From NCBI RefSeq assembly GCF_005146945.1, contig NZ_SWMS01000009.1, positions 206,439 to 261,856 of the forward strand: DNA of 55,418 nt. Reading direction: 5' to 3'. This stretch comes from Prauserella endophytica. Lineage in GTDB: Bacteria > Actinomycetota > Actinomycetes > Mycobacteriales > Pseudonocardiaceae. Under the pieces are notes generated by a model that was given only the letters and a program-made list of their open reading frames with translations, had not been told where the DNA came from and made no database searches. The translations under genes and the position numbers were made by a program. This document shows, piece by piece, positions 43,253 through 52,450 of this stretch (position 1 is the first letter of the stretch; each line of letters begins with the position of its first letter).

Positions 43253-44046
43253 GAGTTGCTCCTTAGGAATTCCACACTGTGCCGCGTCCACTCGTCCTCC
43301 AGCCGGCAGGTCGCCTCGAAGTCGTCCTGCAGCGGAAGCCAGTGCTCCACGATCTGGTTGATGTTCTTCTCGGCGGGCTTGACCCGCTCGATCATGGCGC
43401 CGTAGTCGAGGCGCCCCTCGCCGAGCCTGCAGCCCGAGAGCGTGAACCCGACCCAGCCCGCCTGCCGGGCGAAGTCGAAGTCCTTGACGTGGAGGTTGGC
43501 CACGTGCCGGGCGGTGGTCTCCACGACCTGCCTGGGGTGCTCCAGGTTGGCCACGCAGTTGGCGGGGTCGAGGCAGATGCCGAGGTGGTCACTGCCGACG
43601 GCCTCCACCACGTCCACGAGGTCGGCCGAGGCCACCTGCTCGTAGGTCTCCAGCGCGAGCGTCACACCGCGCTCCGCGTAGCCGGGCACGGTTTCGCGCA
43701 GCCACTCGGTGGCCTCGGCGAGCGTCGGCCGGTCGGTGGCGGAGTACAGCATGCTGCGCACGAGCGTCACGTCCAGCGCCTCGGCGAGGTCGAGGTAACG
43801 CTTCAGGTGCTCCGGCCGCACGCCCCGGGTGCCGAGTTCGAGGGTCACGCCGAGGTCGCGGGCCACCGAGCGCAGTTCCCGCAGCTCCACTGTGGACAGC
43901 CGCTCGACCGGGGCGTGGTCGCAGATCTGGAAGACGTCCGCGCCGAGCTCCCTGGTCTGCTCGAGCTGCTGCGCGAGCGTCAGCGGCTTCTCGGCGCGGT
44001 CGGAGATGCGCCAGAAGAACGCGTAGGTGCTCAGTCCGATGGCCAT
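43249..44046 (-). CDS. Sugar phosphate isomerase/epimerase-fold protein, OiaC-like
   Basis: A 265-residue xylose-isomerase-like TIM barrel. It begins [15 protein letters not shown]; metal-binding acidic residues and His lie in LALETYE (Glu), CLDPANCVAN (Asp), NLHVKDFDF (His) and in the last third near GCRLGEGRLDYG. In apionate pathways the enzyme following ApnO is a protein of this fold (3-oxo-isoapionate decarboxylase), which would yield L-erythrulose. Start codon 44046 shares one base with the preceding stop (TGATG). An epimerase or isomerase role is the alternative. Confidence 0.75.
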   Translation of the reverse strand: MAIGLSTYAFFWRISDRAEKPLTLAQQLEQTRELGADVFQICDHAPVERLSTVELRELRSVARDLGVTLELGTRGVRPEHLKRYLDLAEALDVTLVRSMLYSATDRPTLAEATEWLRETVPGYAERGVTLALETYEQVASADLVDVVEAVGSDHLGICLDPANCVANLEHPRQVVETTARHVANLHVKDFDFARQAGWVGFTLSGCRLGEGRLDYGAMIERVKPAEKNINQIVEHWLPLQDDFEATCRLEDEWTRHSVEFLRSNS

Positions 44047-44774
44047 CAGGATCCCTTCGCCAGTGTCAGCGCCTCGTCCAGGATCTTCCCCACGGCGGCG
44101 GGGTCGTGCGCGAACCGGCCGAGGAACAGGCCGTCGACCGACCTGCCGAGCCGCGACAGCAGGCCCGGCCCGGCGCTGCCGCCGTAGATCACGCGGACGC
44201 CGAGGCTGTCCTTGAGCGTGCCGCACACCTCGGCGATGTGCGACTCCGGCGCGGGCTCCTCGGCGCCGATCGCCCAGTGCGGCTCGTAGGCCACCACCAC
44301 CGGGCCCGCCGAGCCGCCGAGCGCGGACTCCACCTCGGCGACGCACGCTGCGGCGGCGTCCGAGGCGGGCACGCGGCCGGGCTCGCCGACGCACAGCACC
44401 GGCACCAGCTCGTTGCGTAGCGCCGCCGCCGTCTTGCGGGCGACGGTCGCGTCGTCCTCGCCGTAGAGGCGTCGCCGTTCGGCGTGGCCCACCTCGGCGT
44501 AGGCGCAGCCGAGCTCGCGCAGCAGCGGCCCACCCACCTCGCCGGTGAACGCGCCGCTGTCGTCGGCGCACAGGTCCTGGGCGCCCACCCGCACCGGCGT
44601 GCCCGCGAAGATCTCGGCCACCGCCGGGATGCTGGGGAACGAGGGGAGCACGAACAGCTCGGCGTGCCCGCCCTCGATCGCCTCGTGGCCGGCGAGCGCG
44701 GCCACGTCCCTGCTCCACGCCAGTGTCCTGGCGTGGGAGAAGTACAGCTTCAGGCTGATGCCAAGGCTCAGCAC
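44046..44774 (-). CDS. lerI: Triosephosphate isomerase homologue, LerI/EryH-like (L-erythrulose-1-phosphate isomerase candidate)
   Basis: A 242-residue TIM-family protein. The active-site Lys is in SLKLYF near the N-terminus, the electrophilic His in [13 protein letters not shown], the catalytic Glu in [11 protein letters not shown], and the phosphate-binding loops in [10 protein letters not shown] and FLGRFAHDP. All catalytic residues are intact. Housekeeping tpiA lies with gap–pgk in actinobacteria, so this paralogue next to RpiB-like and DhaK-like genes fits isomerisation of tetrulose phosphates as in erythritol and threitol pathways. GTG 44774 is inside the end of the RpiB-like gene (7-bp overlap). 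Confidence 0.8.
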   Translation of the reverse strand: MLSLGISLKLYFSHARTLAWSRDVAALAGHEAIEGGHAELFVLPSFPSIPAVAEIFAGTPVRVGAQDLCADDSGAFTGEVGGPLLRELGCAYAEVGHAERRRLYGEDDATVARKTAAALRNELVPVLCVGEPGRVPASDAAAACVAEVESALGGSAGPVVVAYEPHWAIGAEEPAPESHIAEVCGTLKDSLGVRVIYGGSAGPGLLSRLGRSVDGLFLGRFAHDPAAVGKILDEALTLAKGS

Positions 44775-45247
44775 GAACCCACGCTCTCGTAGTCGGTGAG
44801 CACCTGCACCTTCTTGGCTGACGCTGAGTTCTCGTCGAAGGTGTAGGTGAGCCACTCGCGGGCGAGCCTGCGGGCCAGCTCCAGGCCGATCACGCGCTGG
44901 CCGAACGTGAGCACCTGAGCGTTGTTGCTCAGCACGGAACGCTCGACGGAGAAGCTGTCGTGCGCGGTGACGGCGCGGATGCCGGGCACCTTGTTGGCCG
45001 AGATCGCCACGCCGAGGCCGGTGCCGCACACGAGCAGGGCCCGGTCGGCCTCGCCCTTGGCGATCAGCTCGGCCGCGGTGACCGCGACGGTCGGGTACGG
45101 GGTGTGCCCCTCCGCGTCGACTCCCACGTCCACAACGGACTCGACGAGCTCACTCGCCTCCAGGTCCGCCCTCAACGCCTCCTTGTAGTCGAAGCCGGCG
45201 TCGTCCGACCCGACCACGATGCGCCACCTCTGAGCCATCCCAGCCAT
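44768..45247 (-). CDS. derI: RpiB/LacAB-family sugar-phosphate isomerase, DerI/EryI-like
   Basis: A 159-residue isomerase. The active site is visible: Asp pair in [12 protein letters not shown] (residues 11-20), the Cys in [16 protein letters not shown], and [22 protein letters not shown] with the phosphate-binding residues. A housekeeping RpiB would not be expected among DhaK genes. Known relatives in this setting convert D-erythrulose 4-phosphate to D-erythrose 4-phosphate. The ATG at 45247 overlaps the kinase stop by one base (TGATG), with AAAGG upstream. Confidence 0.82.
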   Translation of the reverse strand: MAGMAQRWRIVVGSDDAGFDYKEALRADLEASELVESVVDVGVDAEGHTPYPTVAVTAAELIAKGEADRALLVCGTGLGVAISANKVPGIRAVTAHDSFSVERSVLSNNAQVLTFGQRVIGLELARRLAREWLTYTFDENSASAKKVQVLTDYESVGSC

Positions 45248-46980
45248 CACACACCTTTCCTCTCGGCGAGCACGCCGTGCACGACGTCGGTGATCAACGC
45301 CAGCGACACCGCGCCCGCATCGGGCGTTCCCACGCTCTTCTCGGCGAGCGGCCTGGCCCTGCCGATCTTCGGAACCAGGTCCGCCGTCGCCTTCGCGGCG
45401 GCGTCGGCCTGCTCGGCCGCACGGCCCCACGCCTCGGTGAGTCCCCTCGACTCGCCGACCGCTGTCGCGAGCGTCTCGGCGAAGGGCGCCAGCACGTCGA
45501 CCAGAGTCTTGTCGCCGACCCGCGCCCCGCCGACCCTGAGCACGTTCTCCAGCCCGGCCGCGACGCCCTCGCTCACGGCCGCGGCGGTGGGCTTCTCCTT
45601 GTCCCCCAGCGTGTTCGCGATGGACCGGAGCAGCAGGCCCCACAGCGCGCCTGACGTGCCGCCTGCCTTGTCGGCCCACGCGTCGCCCGCGAGCGCGAGC
45701 AGCGTGCCCGCACCGGCGCCGAGCCGCAGCGCCTCCCGCGCGGCGTCCACGGCGGCGACCGCGCCGCGCTGCATGCCGATGCCGTGGTCGCCGTCGCCCG
45801 CGACCGCGTCGATCCGGCCCAGCTCGTCGGCGTTGCCGTCGATCACCTTGCGTACGGCCTCCAGCGCGGTGAACACCACGCGTGCGGCCTCCCGCGACTC
45901 CTCGCTCGCCTCCGGCACGGTCTGCTCGGCCGACTCCACGGCGAGGTCCTCGGGCGCGGGCGGCGCCGGGGTGAGCGAGCCCTTGCGGAACGCGGGCGCG
46001 TCGGCGGGGGCCGTCCAGTACCGCTCCAGCTCGTCGTCCAGCCAGAACAGGGTCAGCGAGGCACCGGCGAGGTCGAAGCTCGTGACGAACTCGCCGACCT
46101 CGGGGTCCACCACCTCGACGCCCGCCTCGGCGAGCAGCTGCGCCACGCGCCGGTAGACGACGAACAGCTCCTCGTGCTTCACGGTGCCGAGCCCGTTGAG
46201 GATCACGCCGGCCCGCTGCCCGCGCACGTCGGTGATGTCGGAGGGCAGGTCGGCGAGCAGTGTCCGCACGAACAGCTCGGCCAGCCCGTCGGCACTCGGC
46301 ACGTCGGCCTCGCCGATGCCGGGTTCGCCGTGGATGCCCATGCCCACGGCCATCTTCCCCTCGGGGACCGTGAACAGTGGCGCGTCGGCGCCCGGCAGTG
46401 TGCAGCCGGAGAACGCGACGCCGAGCGAGCGGGTGCGGTCGTTGGCGCGCTCGGCGACGCGGTACACCTCGTCGAGGTCCAGCCCAGCCTCGGCGGCCGC
46501 GGCGGCGGCCTTGAACACGGTGAGGTCGCCCGCGACGCCGCGCCGCTTTGCGGTCTGGTCGGCGGGCGCGCTCGACACGTCGTCGGTGACCGCGAACGCC
46601 TTCGTGGGTATGCCCTGCTGGGTCAGGATCTCCGCCGCGTGTCCGAAGTGGAGCACGTCGCCCGCGTAGTTGCCGAACAGCAGCAGCACGCCGCCGCCGC
46701 TCTCGGCGGCCCTCGCCACCGAGCACGCCTGCTGCGCGGAGGGCGAGGCGAAGATGTTGCCCGACACCGCGCCGTGGGCGAGACCCTGGCCGACGAGCCC
46801 GGTGAACGCCGGGTAGTGGCCGGAGCCGCCGCCGACGAGCACCGCGACCTGCCCCGGCGTCTTGGCCGTGTTGCGGACCACGCCGCCCGGCACGCGCCGG
46901 ACCCACCGCTGGTGTGCCGCGACGAAGCCGTCGAGCACCTCGCCCGCGAACTCCGCAGGGTCGTTGTACAGCCTGGTCAT
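45247..46980 (-). CDS. lerK: Dihydroxyacetone-kinase-family sugar kinase, DhaK-DhaL fusion (tetrulose kinase candidate)
   Basis: A 577-residue ATP-dependent kinase in one chain. The DhaK part (residues about 1-330) has [16 protein letters not shown] and the substrate-binding His in [11 protein letters not shown]. The DhaL part (about 370-577) has [25 protein letters not shown] and [11 protein letters not shown] with the ATP-site aspartates. Fused ATP-using forms phosphorylate dihydroxyacetone or tetruloses. In this context L-erythrulose is the likely substrate. It overlaps the MFS gene by 4 bp (ATGA) and the isomerase gene by 1 bp. Confidence 0.85.
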   Translation of the reverse strand: MTRLYNDPAEFAGEVLDGFVAAHQRWVRRVPGGVVRNTAKTPGQVAVLVGGGSGHYPAFTGLVGQGLAHGAVSGNIFASPSAQQACSVARAAESGGGVLLLFGNYAGDVLHFGHAAEILTQQGIPTKAFAVTDDVSSAPADQTAKRRGVAGDLTVFKAAAAAAEAGLDLDEVYRVAERANDRTRSLGVAFSGCTLPGADAPLFTVPEGKMAVGMGIHGEPGIGEADVPSADGLAELFVRTLLADLPSDITDVRGQRAGVILNGLGTVKHEELFVVYRRVAQLLAEAGVEVVDPEVGEFVTSFDLAGASLTLFWLDDELERYWTAPADAPAFRKGSLTPAPPAPEDLAVESAEQTVPEASEESREAARVVFTALEAVRKVIDGNADELGRIDAVAGDGDHGIGMQRGAVAAVDAAREALRLGAGAGTLLALAGDAWADKAGGTSGALWGLLLRSIANTLGDKEKPTAAAVSEGVAAGLENVLRVGGARVGDKTLVDVLAPFAETLATAVGESRGLTEAWGRAAEQADAAAKATADLVPKIGRARPLAEKSVGTPDAGAVSLALITDVVHGVLAERKGV

Positions 46981-48326
46981 GCCTTGGTCACCGCTCTCTC
47001 GTCGAGGTCACCGGTCTGCGCGCGGCCGCGCTTGGCCAGCGCCACCATCAGCACCGCGGAGAGCACCATCAGCCCGCCGACGACGAACATGGGCACGACG
47101 TAGGAGCCCGTGGCGTCGTTGAGGAAGCCGGTGACGTACCCGGCGGCGAACCCGGCGATGTTGCCGAACGTGTTGATGAGCGCGATGCCCACCGCGGCGG
47201 CCGCACCGGTGAGGAACTGCGCGGGCACGGTCCAGAAGTTGGGCAGTGCCGCGAAGATGGCGCACGCGGTGATGGTGATGACCACGATCGTCGCCGCGGG
47301 CGAGCCCATGAACAGCGCGATCGGGACGCTCACGCCGCCGACGAGCGCGGGCAGCGCGATGTGCCACGTCTGCAGGCCGCGCCTGGTCGCGTCCCGCGAC
47401 CACAGGTACAGCACGATCGCCGCGGGCACGTACGGGATCGCGGTGATGAGGCCCTTTTCGAGCACCGTGAACGTGGTGCCGAAGCCCTCCTCGAAGCCGC
47501 TGATGATCGTCGGCAGGAAGAACGCGAGCGCGTAGAGGCCGTAGATGAAGCCGAAGTAGATGAGCGCGAGCGTCCACACGCGACCGCTGCGCAGCGCGGC
47601 CAGGATGCCGCCCTTGTGGGAGGTTGCGCCCGTCTTGTTCTTCGCCTCACCCTCCAGCTCGGCGGTGAGCCAGTCCTTTTCGGCCTGCGTCAGCCATTTC
47701 GCGTCGGCGGGCCGGTCGCTCAGGTAGAACCAGGTCGCGATGCCGACGACGATCGCGGGCACCGAGACGCACAGGAACATGAAGCGCCAGCCCTCGAGGC
47801 CGAACACGCCATGCTGCTCGATGAGCGCGCCCGCGAGCGGGGCGCCGATGACCGTCGTGAGCGGCTGCGCGAGGTAGAACAGCGCGAGGATCTTGCTCCG
47901 GTGCCGCGCCGGCACCCACAGCGACAGGAACAGGATCGCGCCGGGGAAGAACCCGGCCTCGGCGATGCCGAGCAGCAGGCGCAGCGTGTAGAGGCCGCCG
48001 ACGCTGTCCACCCAGGTGAACAGCAGCGAGACGACGCCCCACGACACCATGATCCGCGCGAGCCACTTGCGGGCGCCGAAGCGGTGCAGTGCGATGTTGC
48101 TCGGCACCTCGAGCAGGATGTAACCGATGAAGAAGACCCCGGAGGCGAAGCCGTACTGGGCGGCGGTGAGCCCGAGATCGTCGTTCATCCCGTTCGGGCC
48201 CGCGAACGAGATCGCGGTCCGGTCGAGGTAGTTGATGAAGAACATGAGTGCCACGAAGGGCACGAGCCGCACGGCGACCTTTCTGATCGCCGAGCGCTCA
48301 ACTGGGGACTGCTGGGTGGCGTCCAC
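46977..48326 (-). CDS. MFS transporter of the anion:cation symporter (ACS) type
   Basis: A 449-residue permease with 12 predicted membrane segments. The first is followed by the ACS-type motif [27 protein letters not shown] and [21 protein letters not shown] are typical of the same family, which imports sugar acids such as galactarate, glucarate or tartrate by proton symport. An acidic sugar fits the ApnO-like enzyme downstream. I use GTG 48326 with GGAG 9 bp upstream. It is the first gene of the downstream operon, after a 148-bp promoter gap. Confidence 0.85.
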   Translation of the reverse strand: MDATQQSPVERSAIRKVAVRLVPFVALMFFINYLDRTAISFAGPNGMNDDLGLTAAQYGFASGVFFIGYILLEVPSNIALHRFGARKWLARIMVSWGVVSLLFTWVDSVGGLYTLRLLLGIAEAGFFPGAILFLSLWVPARHRSKILALFYLAQPLTTVIGAPLAGALIEQHGVFGLEGWRFMFLCVSVPAIVVGIATWFYLSDRPADAKWLTQAEKDWLTAELEGEAKNKTGATSHKGGILAALRSGRVWTLALIYFGFIYGLYALAFFLPTIISGFEEGFGTTFTVLEKGLITAIPYVPAAIVLYLWSRDATRRGLQTWHIALPALVGGVSVPIALFMGSPAATIVVITITACAIFAALPNFWTVPAQFLTGAAAAVGIALINTFGNIAGFAAGYVTGFLNDATGSYVVPMFVVGGLMVLSAVLMVALAKRGRAQTGDLDERAVTKA

Positions 48327-48381
48327 GTCGACACACTCCTGACACGCGCTGAAGATTGCGGCGATGCTAAGCACGCGTAAC

Positions 48382-48444
48382 CGAAACGGCCCAGTGTCCA
48401 TGAACGGAGTTGCAGCTATTGGGCCGGTGCGCCCAGCCGTTTCG
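48382..48444. promoter_or_regulatory. Spaced inverted repeat, operator candidate of the SorC-type regulator
   Basis: CGAAACGGC at 48382-48390 and its complement GCCGTTTCG at 48436-48444 are separated by 45 bp in the 148-bp gap upstream of the MFS gene. SorC-family proteins are tetramers that bind paired sites. Confidence 0.4.
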
Positions 48445-48474
48445 ATCCAGAAGGGGATGCCGGTGAGAATGCGT

Positions 48475-49422
48475 TCAGTCGACGAGGGGTTCGGCGGCCT
48501 TCGTGTCGACGATCAGCTCGGTGACGGCGCCCGCGAGCAGCGCGGCTCGCAGCACCGGGGCCTTGGCCTCGCCGAGCGCGACGCAGAGGCGGCGGGGGAT
48601 GCGACACAGCGTCTCGATCGGCAGTCCGCTGGAGCGCTGGTTCATCGCGATGTCGGTGCTCGACCCGGTCGCGTGCAGGAACACCGTCCCGAGATCGCCC
48701 ACCACACCCTGCTCGGTGAGCGAGCGCAGGTCGTCGCGGTCGAGGTAGCCGGCCCGGTAGAGGTGACCGGGGATGCCACCGCCGAGCGCGCCGACGGAGA
48801 ACAGCGCGACGTCGGCCCGCTGCTGCAGGCGCAGGATGCGCTGGACGCTGTGCTCGGCCCACAGCGCCGCCCGCGTGGCGGCCGAGTCGAAGAACGCGGG
48901 CACGGGGAAGTGGTGCACGCGGGCGCCGAGCACCGCGCCGAAACGGTCGAACACCCCCGAGGCGTACTCGGCGCCGGAGGAGAACGTGTTGCCCGACCCG
49001 CTCATCTGCACCACCTGCAGGCCGGGGACCACACCGGGGGTGAGGTTGCGGGCGAGCGTTGCGATGGTGATGCCCCACGTGACCGCGATCGTGGTGTCGG
49101 GCGAGAGCGTGAGCCGCAGCTTCGCGGCGGCCTGTGTCGCGACGTGCAGCAGCCGCTCGCCCTCGGTCGCCCGCTCCGGCGGCGCGATCACGGTGGCCTC
49201 CACGCCGTAGCGGTCGGCGATGAGGCGTTCCAGTGTGCTCGCCGCGCGGCCGCTGCGATGCACGGTGATCTCCACGAGCCCGGCCGTGCGGGCCTCGCCG
49301 ACGAGGCGGGACACGGTCGCGCGCGAACAGCCGAGCTCCTGCGCGATCGCCTCCATCGTGAGGTGCTCGGTGTAGTACAGCTCCGCCGCCCGCAGCACCG
49401 TGGCCCTGCGCGCGGTGTTCAT
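48475..49422 (-). CDS. SorC/DeoR-type sugar-binding transcriptional regulator
   Basis: A 315-residue regulator: N-terminal helix-turn-helix (LYYTEHLTMEAIAQELGCSRATVSRL, residues about 16-41) and a C-terminal sugar-phosphate-binding domain of the SorC/CggR/DeoR type, with VVQMSGSGNTFSSGAEY and RSLTEQGVVGDLGTVFLHATG. The effector is probably a phosphorylated intermediate such as a tetrulose phosphate. It overlaps the upstream kinase gene by 4 bp (ATGA), so both are in one unit, and it precedes the MFS operon, whose promoter it probably controls. Confidence 0.88.
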   Translation of the reverse strand: MNTARRATVLRAAELYYTEHLTMEAIAQELGCSRATVSRLVGEARTAGLVEITVHRSGRAASTLERLIADRYGVEATVIAPPERATEGERLLHVATQAAAKLRLTLSPDTTIAVTWGITIATLARNLTPGVVPGLQVVQMSGSGNTFSSGAEYASGVFDRFGAVLGARVHHFPVPAFFDSAATRAALWAEHSVQRILRLQQRADVALFSVGALGGGIPGHLYRAGYLDRDDLRSLTEQGVVGDLGTVFLHATGSSTDIAMNQRSSGLPIETLCRIPRRLCVALGEAKAPVLRAALLAGAVTELIVDTKAAEPLVD

Positions 49423-51116
49423 GCGACGTGCTCCGCGATCGCGGTGACCACCACGGCGAACGAGACCGCGCCCGGATCGCGGTGGCCCAGGCTGCGCGCT
49501 GCCAGCGGGCGAGCACGACCGAGCCGGGGACTCAGCGATGCCGTCGCCTCGGCTGCCCTCGCGGCGACGGCCGAGGCGTTGACCCACGCCGGGCCGAGCG
49601 GCAGCTCGGCGGCAAGGTCGGCCTCCAGGCTCTCGGTGAACGGCAGGAACGCGTCCACCACGGTCTTGTCGCCGACGCGGGCGTTGCCGTAGGCCGTCAC
49701 GGCGTCGAGCGCGGAGCGGCACGCGGCCTGCACGGCGTTCGCGGGCGGGTCGGTGTCGGAGAGCACCCGCGCGGCCGCGCGCAGGCCCGCGCCCCACAGC
49801 GCGCCGGAGGAGCCGCCCGCCCGGTCGCTCCAGGCGTCGGCGGCGAACAGCAACGTCGTGGCCGTGCCGGCCCCGGCTTCGACGGCCCGGCCCGCGGCGG
49901 CCGCCGCCGCGCGGGCGCCCCTGGCCATCACGCGCCCGTGGTCGCCGTTGCCCGCCACCGAGTCGAGCTCGCCCAGCTCCGGCTCGGCCTCGGCGAGTGC
50001 GGCCGCCGCGGTCTCGAACGCCGCGTGCACCAGCTTGGCGACGCGCCGCGACGCCTCGCTCGACTCCGGGATGGCGCGCTCGGCGACCTCGGGCACGGGC
50101 CTCGGCGTGAGTGGAGCGGCCTCGGCGGGGCCCTTGCGGTAGGCGGGGCTCTGCGCGGGCGCGCCCCACAGCGCCTCCAGCTCGTCGTCGAGCCACGTGA
50201 TCGTGAGCGAAAGACCGGCCATGTCGAGGCTCGTGATCAGCTCGCCGACCTCGGGCTCGACGATCTCGACACCCTCGGCCTCCAGTGTCGGCACGACCTC
50301 GTTCCACAGCACGAACAGTTCCTCGTACTTGGTGGCGCCCATGCCGTTGAGCAGCACGGTCGCCCGCCGAGCGCCATCGGGGCGTTCGGCGAGGACCCGC
50401 CCGACGAGCAGCCCCGCCAGCTCGCGCGCGCCCAGCAGCGGCTCCTCCGACACCCCCGGCTCTCCGTGGATGCCGAGGCCGACGCCCATCCGGCCGTCGC
50501 GCACGGTGAACAGCGGGCCGCGGGAGCCGGGTGGCGTCGGCCCCTCGAAGGCGATGCCGAGCGACACCGTTCCCGCGTTGGTGCGTTCGGCGACGCGGAC
50601 CACGCCCTCCAGGTCGTATCCGGCCTCGGCCGCGGCGCCGGCGATCTTGACGACCACCAGGTCTCCCGCAGTGCCGCGGCGAAGGGACCGCTCGTCCCGT
50701 GGCGCGCTCGCGAGGTCGTCGCTCACCACCACCGAGCGCACCGGGATGCCGTCCTCGGTGAGCTGTGTGCGGGCGGCCTCGAAGTTCAGCACGTCGCCCG
50801 CGTAGTTGCCGTAGCTGAGCACCACGCCCGCGCCGGCGTCGGCCGCCGTCGCGACGGCCACCACCTGCTGCGTGGACGGCGAGGAGAACACGTCGCCCAC
50901 CACGGCGGCGTCGGCGAGACCGGGACCCACCCAGCCCGCGAACGCCGGGTAGTGCCCGCTGCCGCCGCCGACCACCACAGCGACCTTGCCGGGTGTGGCC
51001 TGCGTCGCCCTGACGACGCCGCCGGGCACGCGCTGCACGAACCCGGGGAACGCGCGCGCGAACCCGGAGAGCATGTCGCTCGCGAAGTCGGAGGGGTCGT
51101 TGAAGATCTTGGTCAT
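49419..51116 (-). CDS. Second DhaK-DhaL fused kinase (tetrulose kinase paralogue)
   Basis: A 565-residue paralogue of the kinase at 45247-46980. DhaK domain: [16 protein letters not shown], then the covalent-site His in GLGIHGEPGVS. DhaL domain: AGNGDHGRVM (the second Gly-Asp pair reads NG instead of DG), DRAGGSSGALWGAGL and DKTVVDAFLPF. AGNGDHG instead of AGDGDHG changes one of the ATP-site acidic residues. Start 51116 is supported by AAAGGG upstream. It opens the minus-strand unit kinase–regulator. A kinase for the opposite tetrulose enantiomer is one reading of the pair. Confidence 0.85.
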   Translation of the reverse strand: MTKIFNDPSDFASDMLSGFARAFPGFVQRVPGGVVRATQATPGKVAVVVGGGSGHYPAFAGWVGPGLADAAVVGDVFSSPSTQQVVAVATAADAGAGVVLSYGNYAGDVLNFEAARTQLTEDGIPVRSVVVSDDLASAPRDERSLRRGTAGDLVVVKIAGAAAEAGYDLEGVVRVAERTNAGTVSLGIAFEGPTPPGSRGPLFTVRDGRMGVGLGIHGEPGVSEEPLLGARELAGLLVGRVLAERPDGARRATVLLNGMGATKYEELFVLWNEVVPTLEAEGVEIVEPEVGELITSLDMAGLSLTITWLDDELEALWGAPAQSPAYRKGPAEAAPLTPRPVPEVAERAIPESSEASRRVAKLVHAAFETAAAALAEAEPELGELDSVAGNGDHGRVMARGARAAAAAAGRAVEAGAGTATTLLFAADAWSDRAGGSSGALWGAGLRAAARVLSDTDPPANAVQAACRSALDAVTAYGNARVGDKTVVDAFLPFTESLEADLAAELPLGPAWVNASAVAARAAEATASLSPRLGRARPLAARSLGHRDPGAVSFAVVVTAIAEHVA

Positions 51117-51138
51117 GGAGCCCTTTCGTGCGGATCCG

Positions 51139-51531
51139 CTACAGCGGCGGGGTGAGGTCGACGAGCCAGCGGCCGCCCGTCTCACTCACGCTGAGGTCGT
51201 AGGAGAACGGGCCGCCGTCCTGACGGGTGCCGCTCACGGTCGCCACGCGGGGGGCGGTGACGTCCGGCCGCAGGGAGACGCTCAGTCCCGTGGTGCCGCG
51301 CAGTTCGTCGACGTAGGTCTGGGCGAAGTCGGCGGCCTGCTCGCCCGGCTCGCCCAGCAGCAGGCCGAACTCGTCGGCGTCCCGCTCGGTCAGCGCGCGT
51401 TCGAGCCGGTCGCGCAGCTCGGCGGGCGAGGCGGCGCCGGTCTCGGGCTCGCGCGAGATCAACACGGTGACCACCAAGATCCACACCACGACGATCGCGA
51501 CGACGCCCGTGACAAGCGTGTTCCTGCGCAT
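51139..51531 (-). CDS. Membrane-anchored hypothetical protein
   Basis: A 130-residue protein with one N-terminal membrane segment (VTGVVAIVVVWILVVTVLI, residues about 7-25) and an exposed domain of about 100 residues with the pattern of an Mce-associated or NTF2-like stress-sensing domain (LRDRLERALTERDADEFGLL, then SYDLSVSETGGRWLVDLTPPL). No known function. It ends 22 bp before the kinase start and may be transcribed with it, but a functional link is not evident. GTG 51549 is an alternative start. Confidence 0.7.
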   Translation of the reverse strand: MRRNTLVTGVVAIVVVWILVVTVLISREPETGAASPAELRDRLERALTERDADEFGLLLGEPGEQAADFAQTYVDELRGTTGLSVSLRPDVTAPRVATVSGTRQDGGPFSYDLSVSETGGRWLVDLTPPL

Positions 51532-51603
51532 GTCCGAACGGTATCTCACGGCGGTTCCAGTGCGGGCACCTCGCGAAGCGGCCCTTGCCCTAGCCGAGCA
51601 GCG

Positions 51604-51877
51604 CTACCTCGGCGCGGCCCCGGCCGCCGTGCACGCGATCTGCCCGGTGGCCACAGTGGACAGCCGGCCCGGCGATACGGAGAGCGTCACCACCACGCGG
51701 CCCACGCTGCCCGCCGTCACCGTGAACGGCGCGGCCTCGGGCGCTACCCCGGTGCCGGGCCCGCGTGCTCGTTCCTCTTTCCGTCGGGCCGGCCGCGAGC
51801 ATCGCGAGGGTGTCCGCATAGGACAGCGGCGGTCCGTCGCGCACCACAGGGAACGGCTTGCCCTCCGGAGGAGGCAC
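51604..51877 (-). pseudogene. Probable frameshifted gene remnant
   Basis: Two overlapping minus-strand frames each read like coding sequence over half their length. From GTG 51877 the first gives PEGKPFPVVRDGPPLSYADTLAML. From about 51760 the other frame gives PFTVTAGSVGRVVVTLSVSPG and IACTAAGAAPR, ending at the TAG at 51604. Third-position GC is high in both halves. A one-base shift near 51770 would join them into a protein of about 90 residues. No family recognised. Confidence 0.4.
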
Positions 51878-51939
51878 GGCGTCACGGTCGCGTCCTGCGC
51901 CGCCGCGCCGGTTGCCGTACCCGGTGTGGCCGCACCGGT

Positions 51940-52383
51940 CTACTCCTGAGCGCTCGCCCGCTCGCGATGCTTGCCGAGGGTGAAGAGGTGGTAGGTCACC
52001 GGCCCGGCGGCGGGCAGACCGAAGATCGAGAGCACGACCGCGAGGAACTCGGTGACCCCTTCCGGCAGCACGAGCCCGAACAGGTGCACGAGCCCGCCGA
52101 CGATGCCCAGGTACGCCACCGCGCCGAGTGCCGTCGTGCCGACGCAGACGAGGATCAGCCGCGCCATCTCCGCGAGCTTGCCGTCGCGGATCCGGCCGGG
52201 CAGCACGCGGAGGCCGACCGCGATGGCCATGCCCGTCAGGCCGCCCACCGCGATCCCGGTGACCGAGACGGGGATCAGCACCGCGGAGTCGTCGGCCGGC
52301 AGTCCCGAGTCCCGCGCCAGTGTGCCGAGCCCGAACGCGCCCGCACCGGCGCCGCCGATCATGAGCACGAGCAGGAAGACCAC
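51940..52383 (-). CDS. Small integral membrane protein
   Basis: A 147-residue hypothetical protein with four hydrophobic segments (residues about 1-18, 32-58, 72-95 and 105-135) and a basic C-terminus (TLGKHRERASAQE). The first possible start is GTG 52383, directly at the first membrane segment. In-frame sequence upstream (PEQESNKVLGASW) looks native but has no start codon, so the N-terminus may be longer through an unusual start. Function unknown. It is codirectional with the STAS/SpoIIE genes, 67 bp downstream. Confidence 0.65.
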   Translation of the reverse strand: MVFLLVLMIGGAGAGAFGLGTLARDSGLPADDSAVLIPVSVTGIAVGGLTGMAIAVGLRVLPGRIRDGKLAEMARLILVCVGTTALGAVAYLGIVGGLVHLFGLVLPEGVTEFLAVVLSIFGLPAAGPVTYHLFTLGKHRERASAQE

Positions 52384-52450
52384 CCAGCTGGCGCCGAGTA
52401 CCTTGTTGCTCTCTTGCTCCGGAGCCGGGGTCCTAGCGGATTTCCGTTCG

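Noticed and set aside
46914-48380. 488-codon plus-strand frame opposite the MFS gene
   Set aside because: Low-complexity Arg/Glu/Asp shadow; the MFS protein on the minus strand has twelve membrane segments and family motifs.
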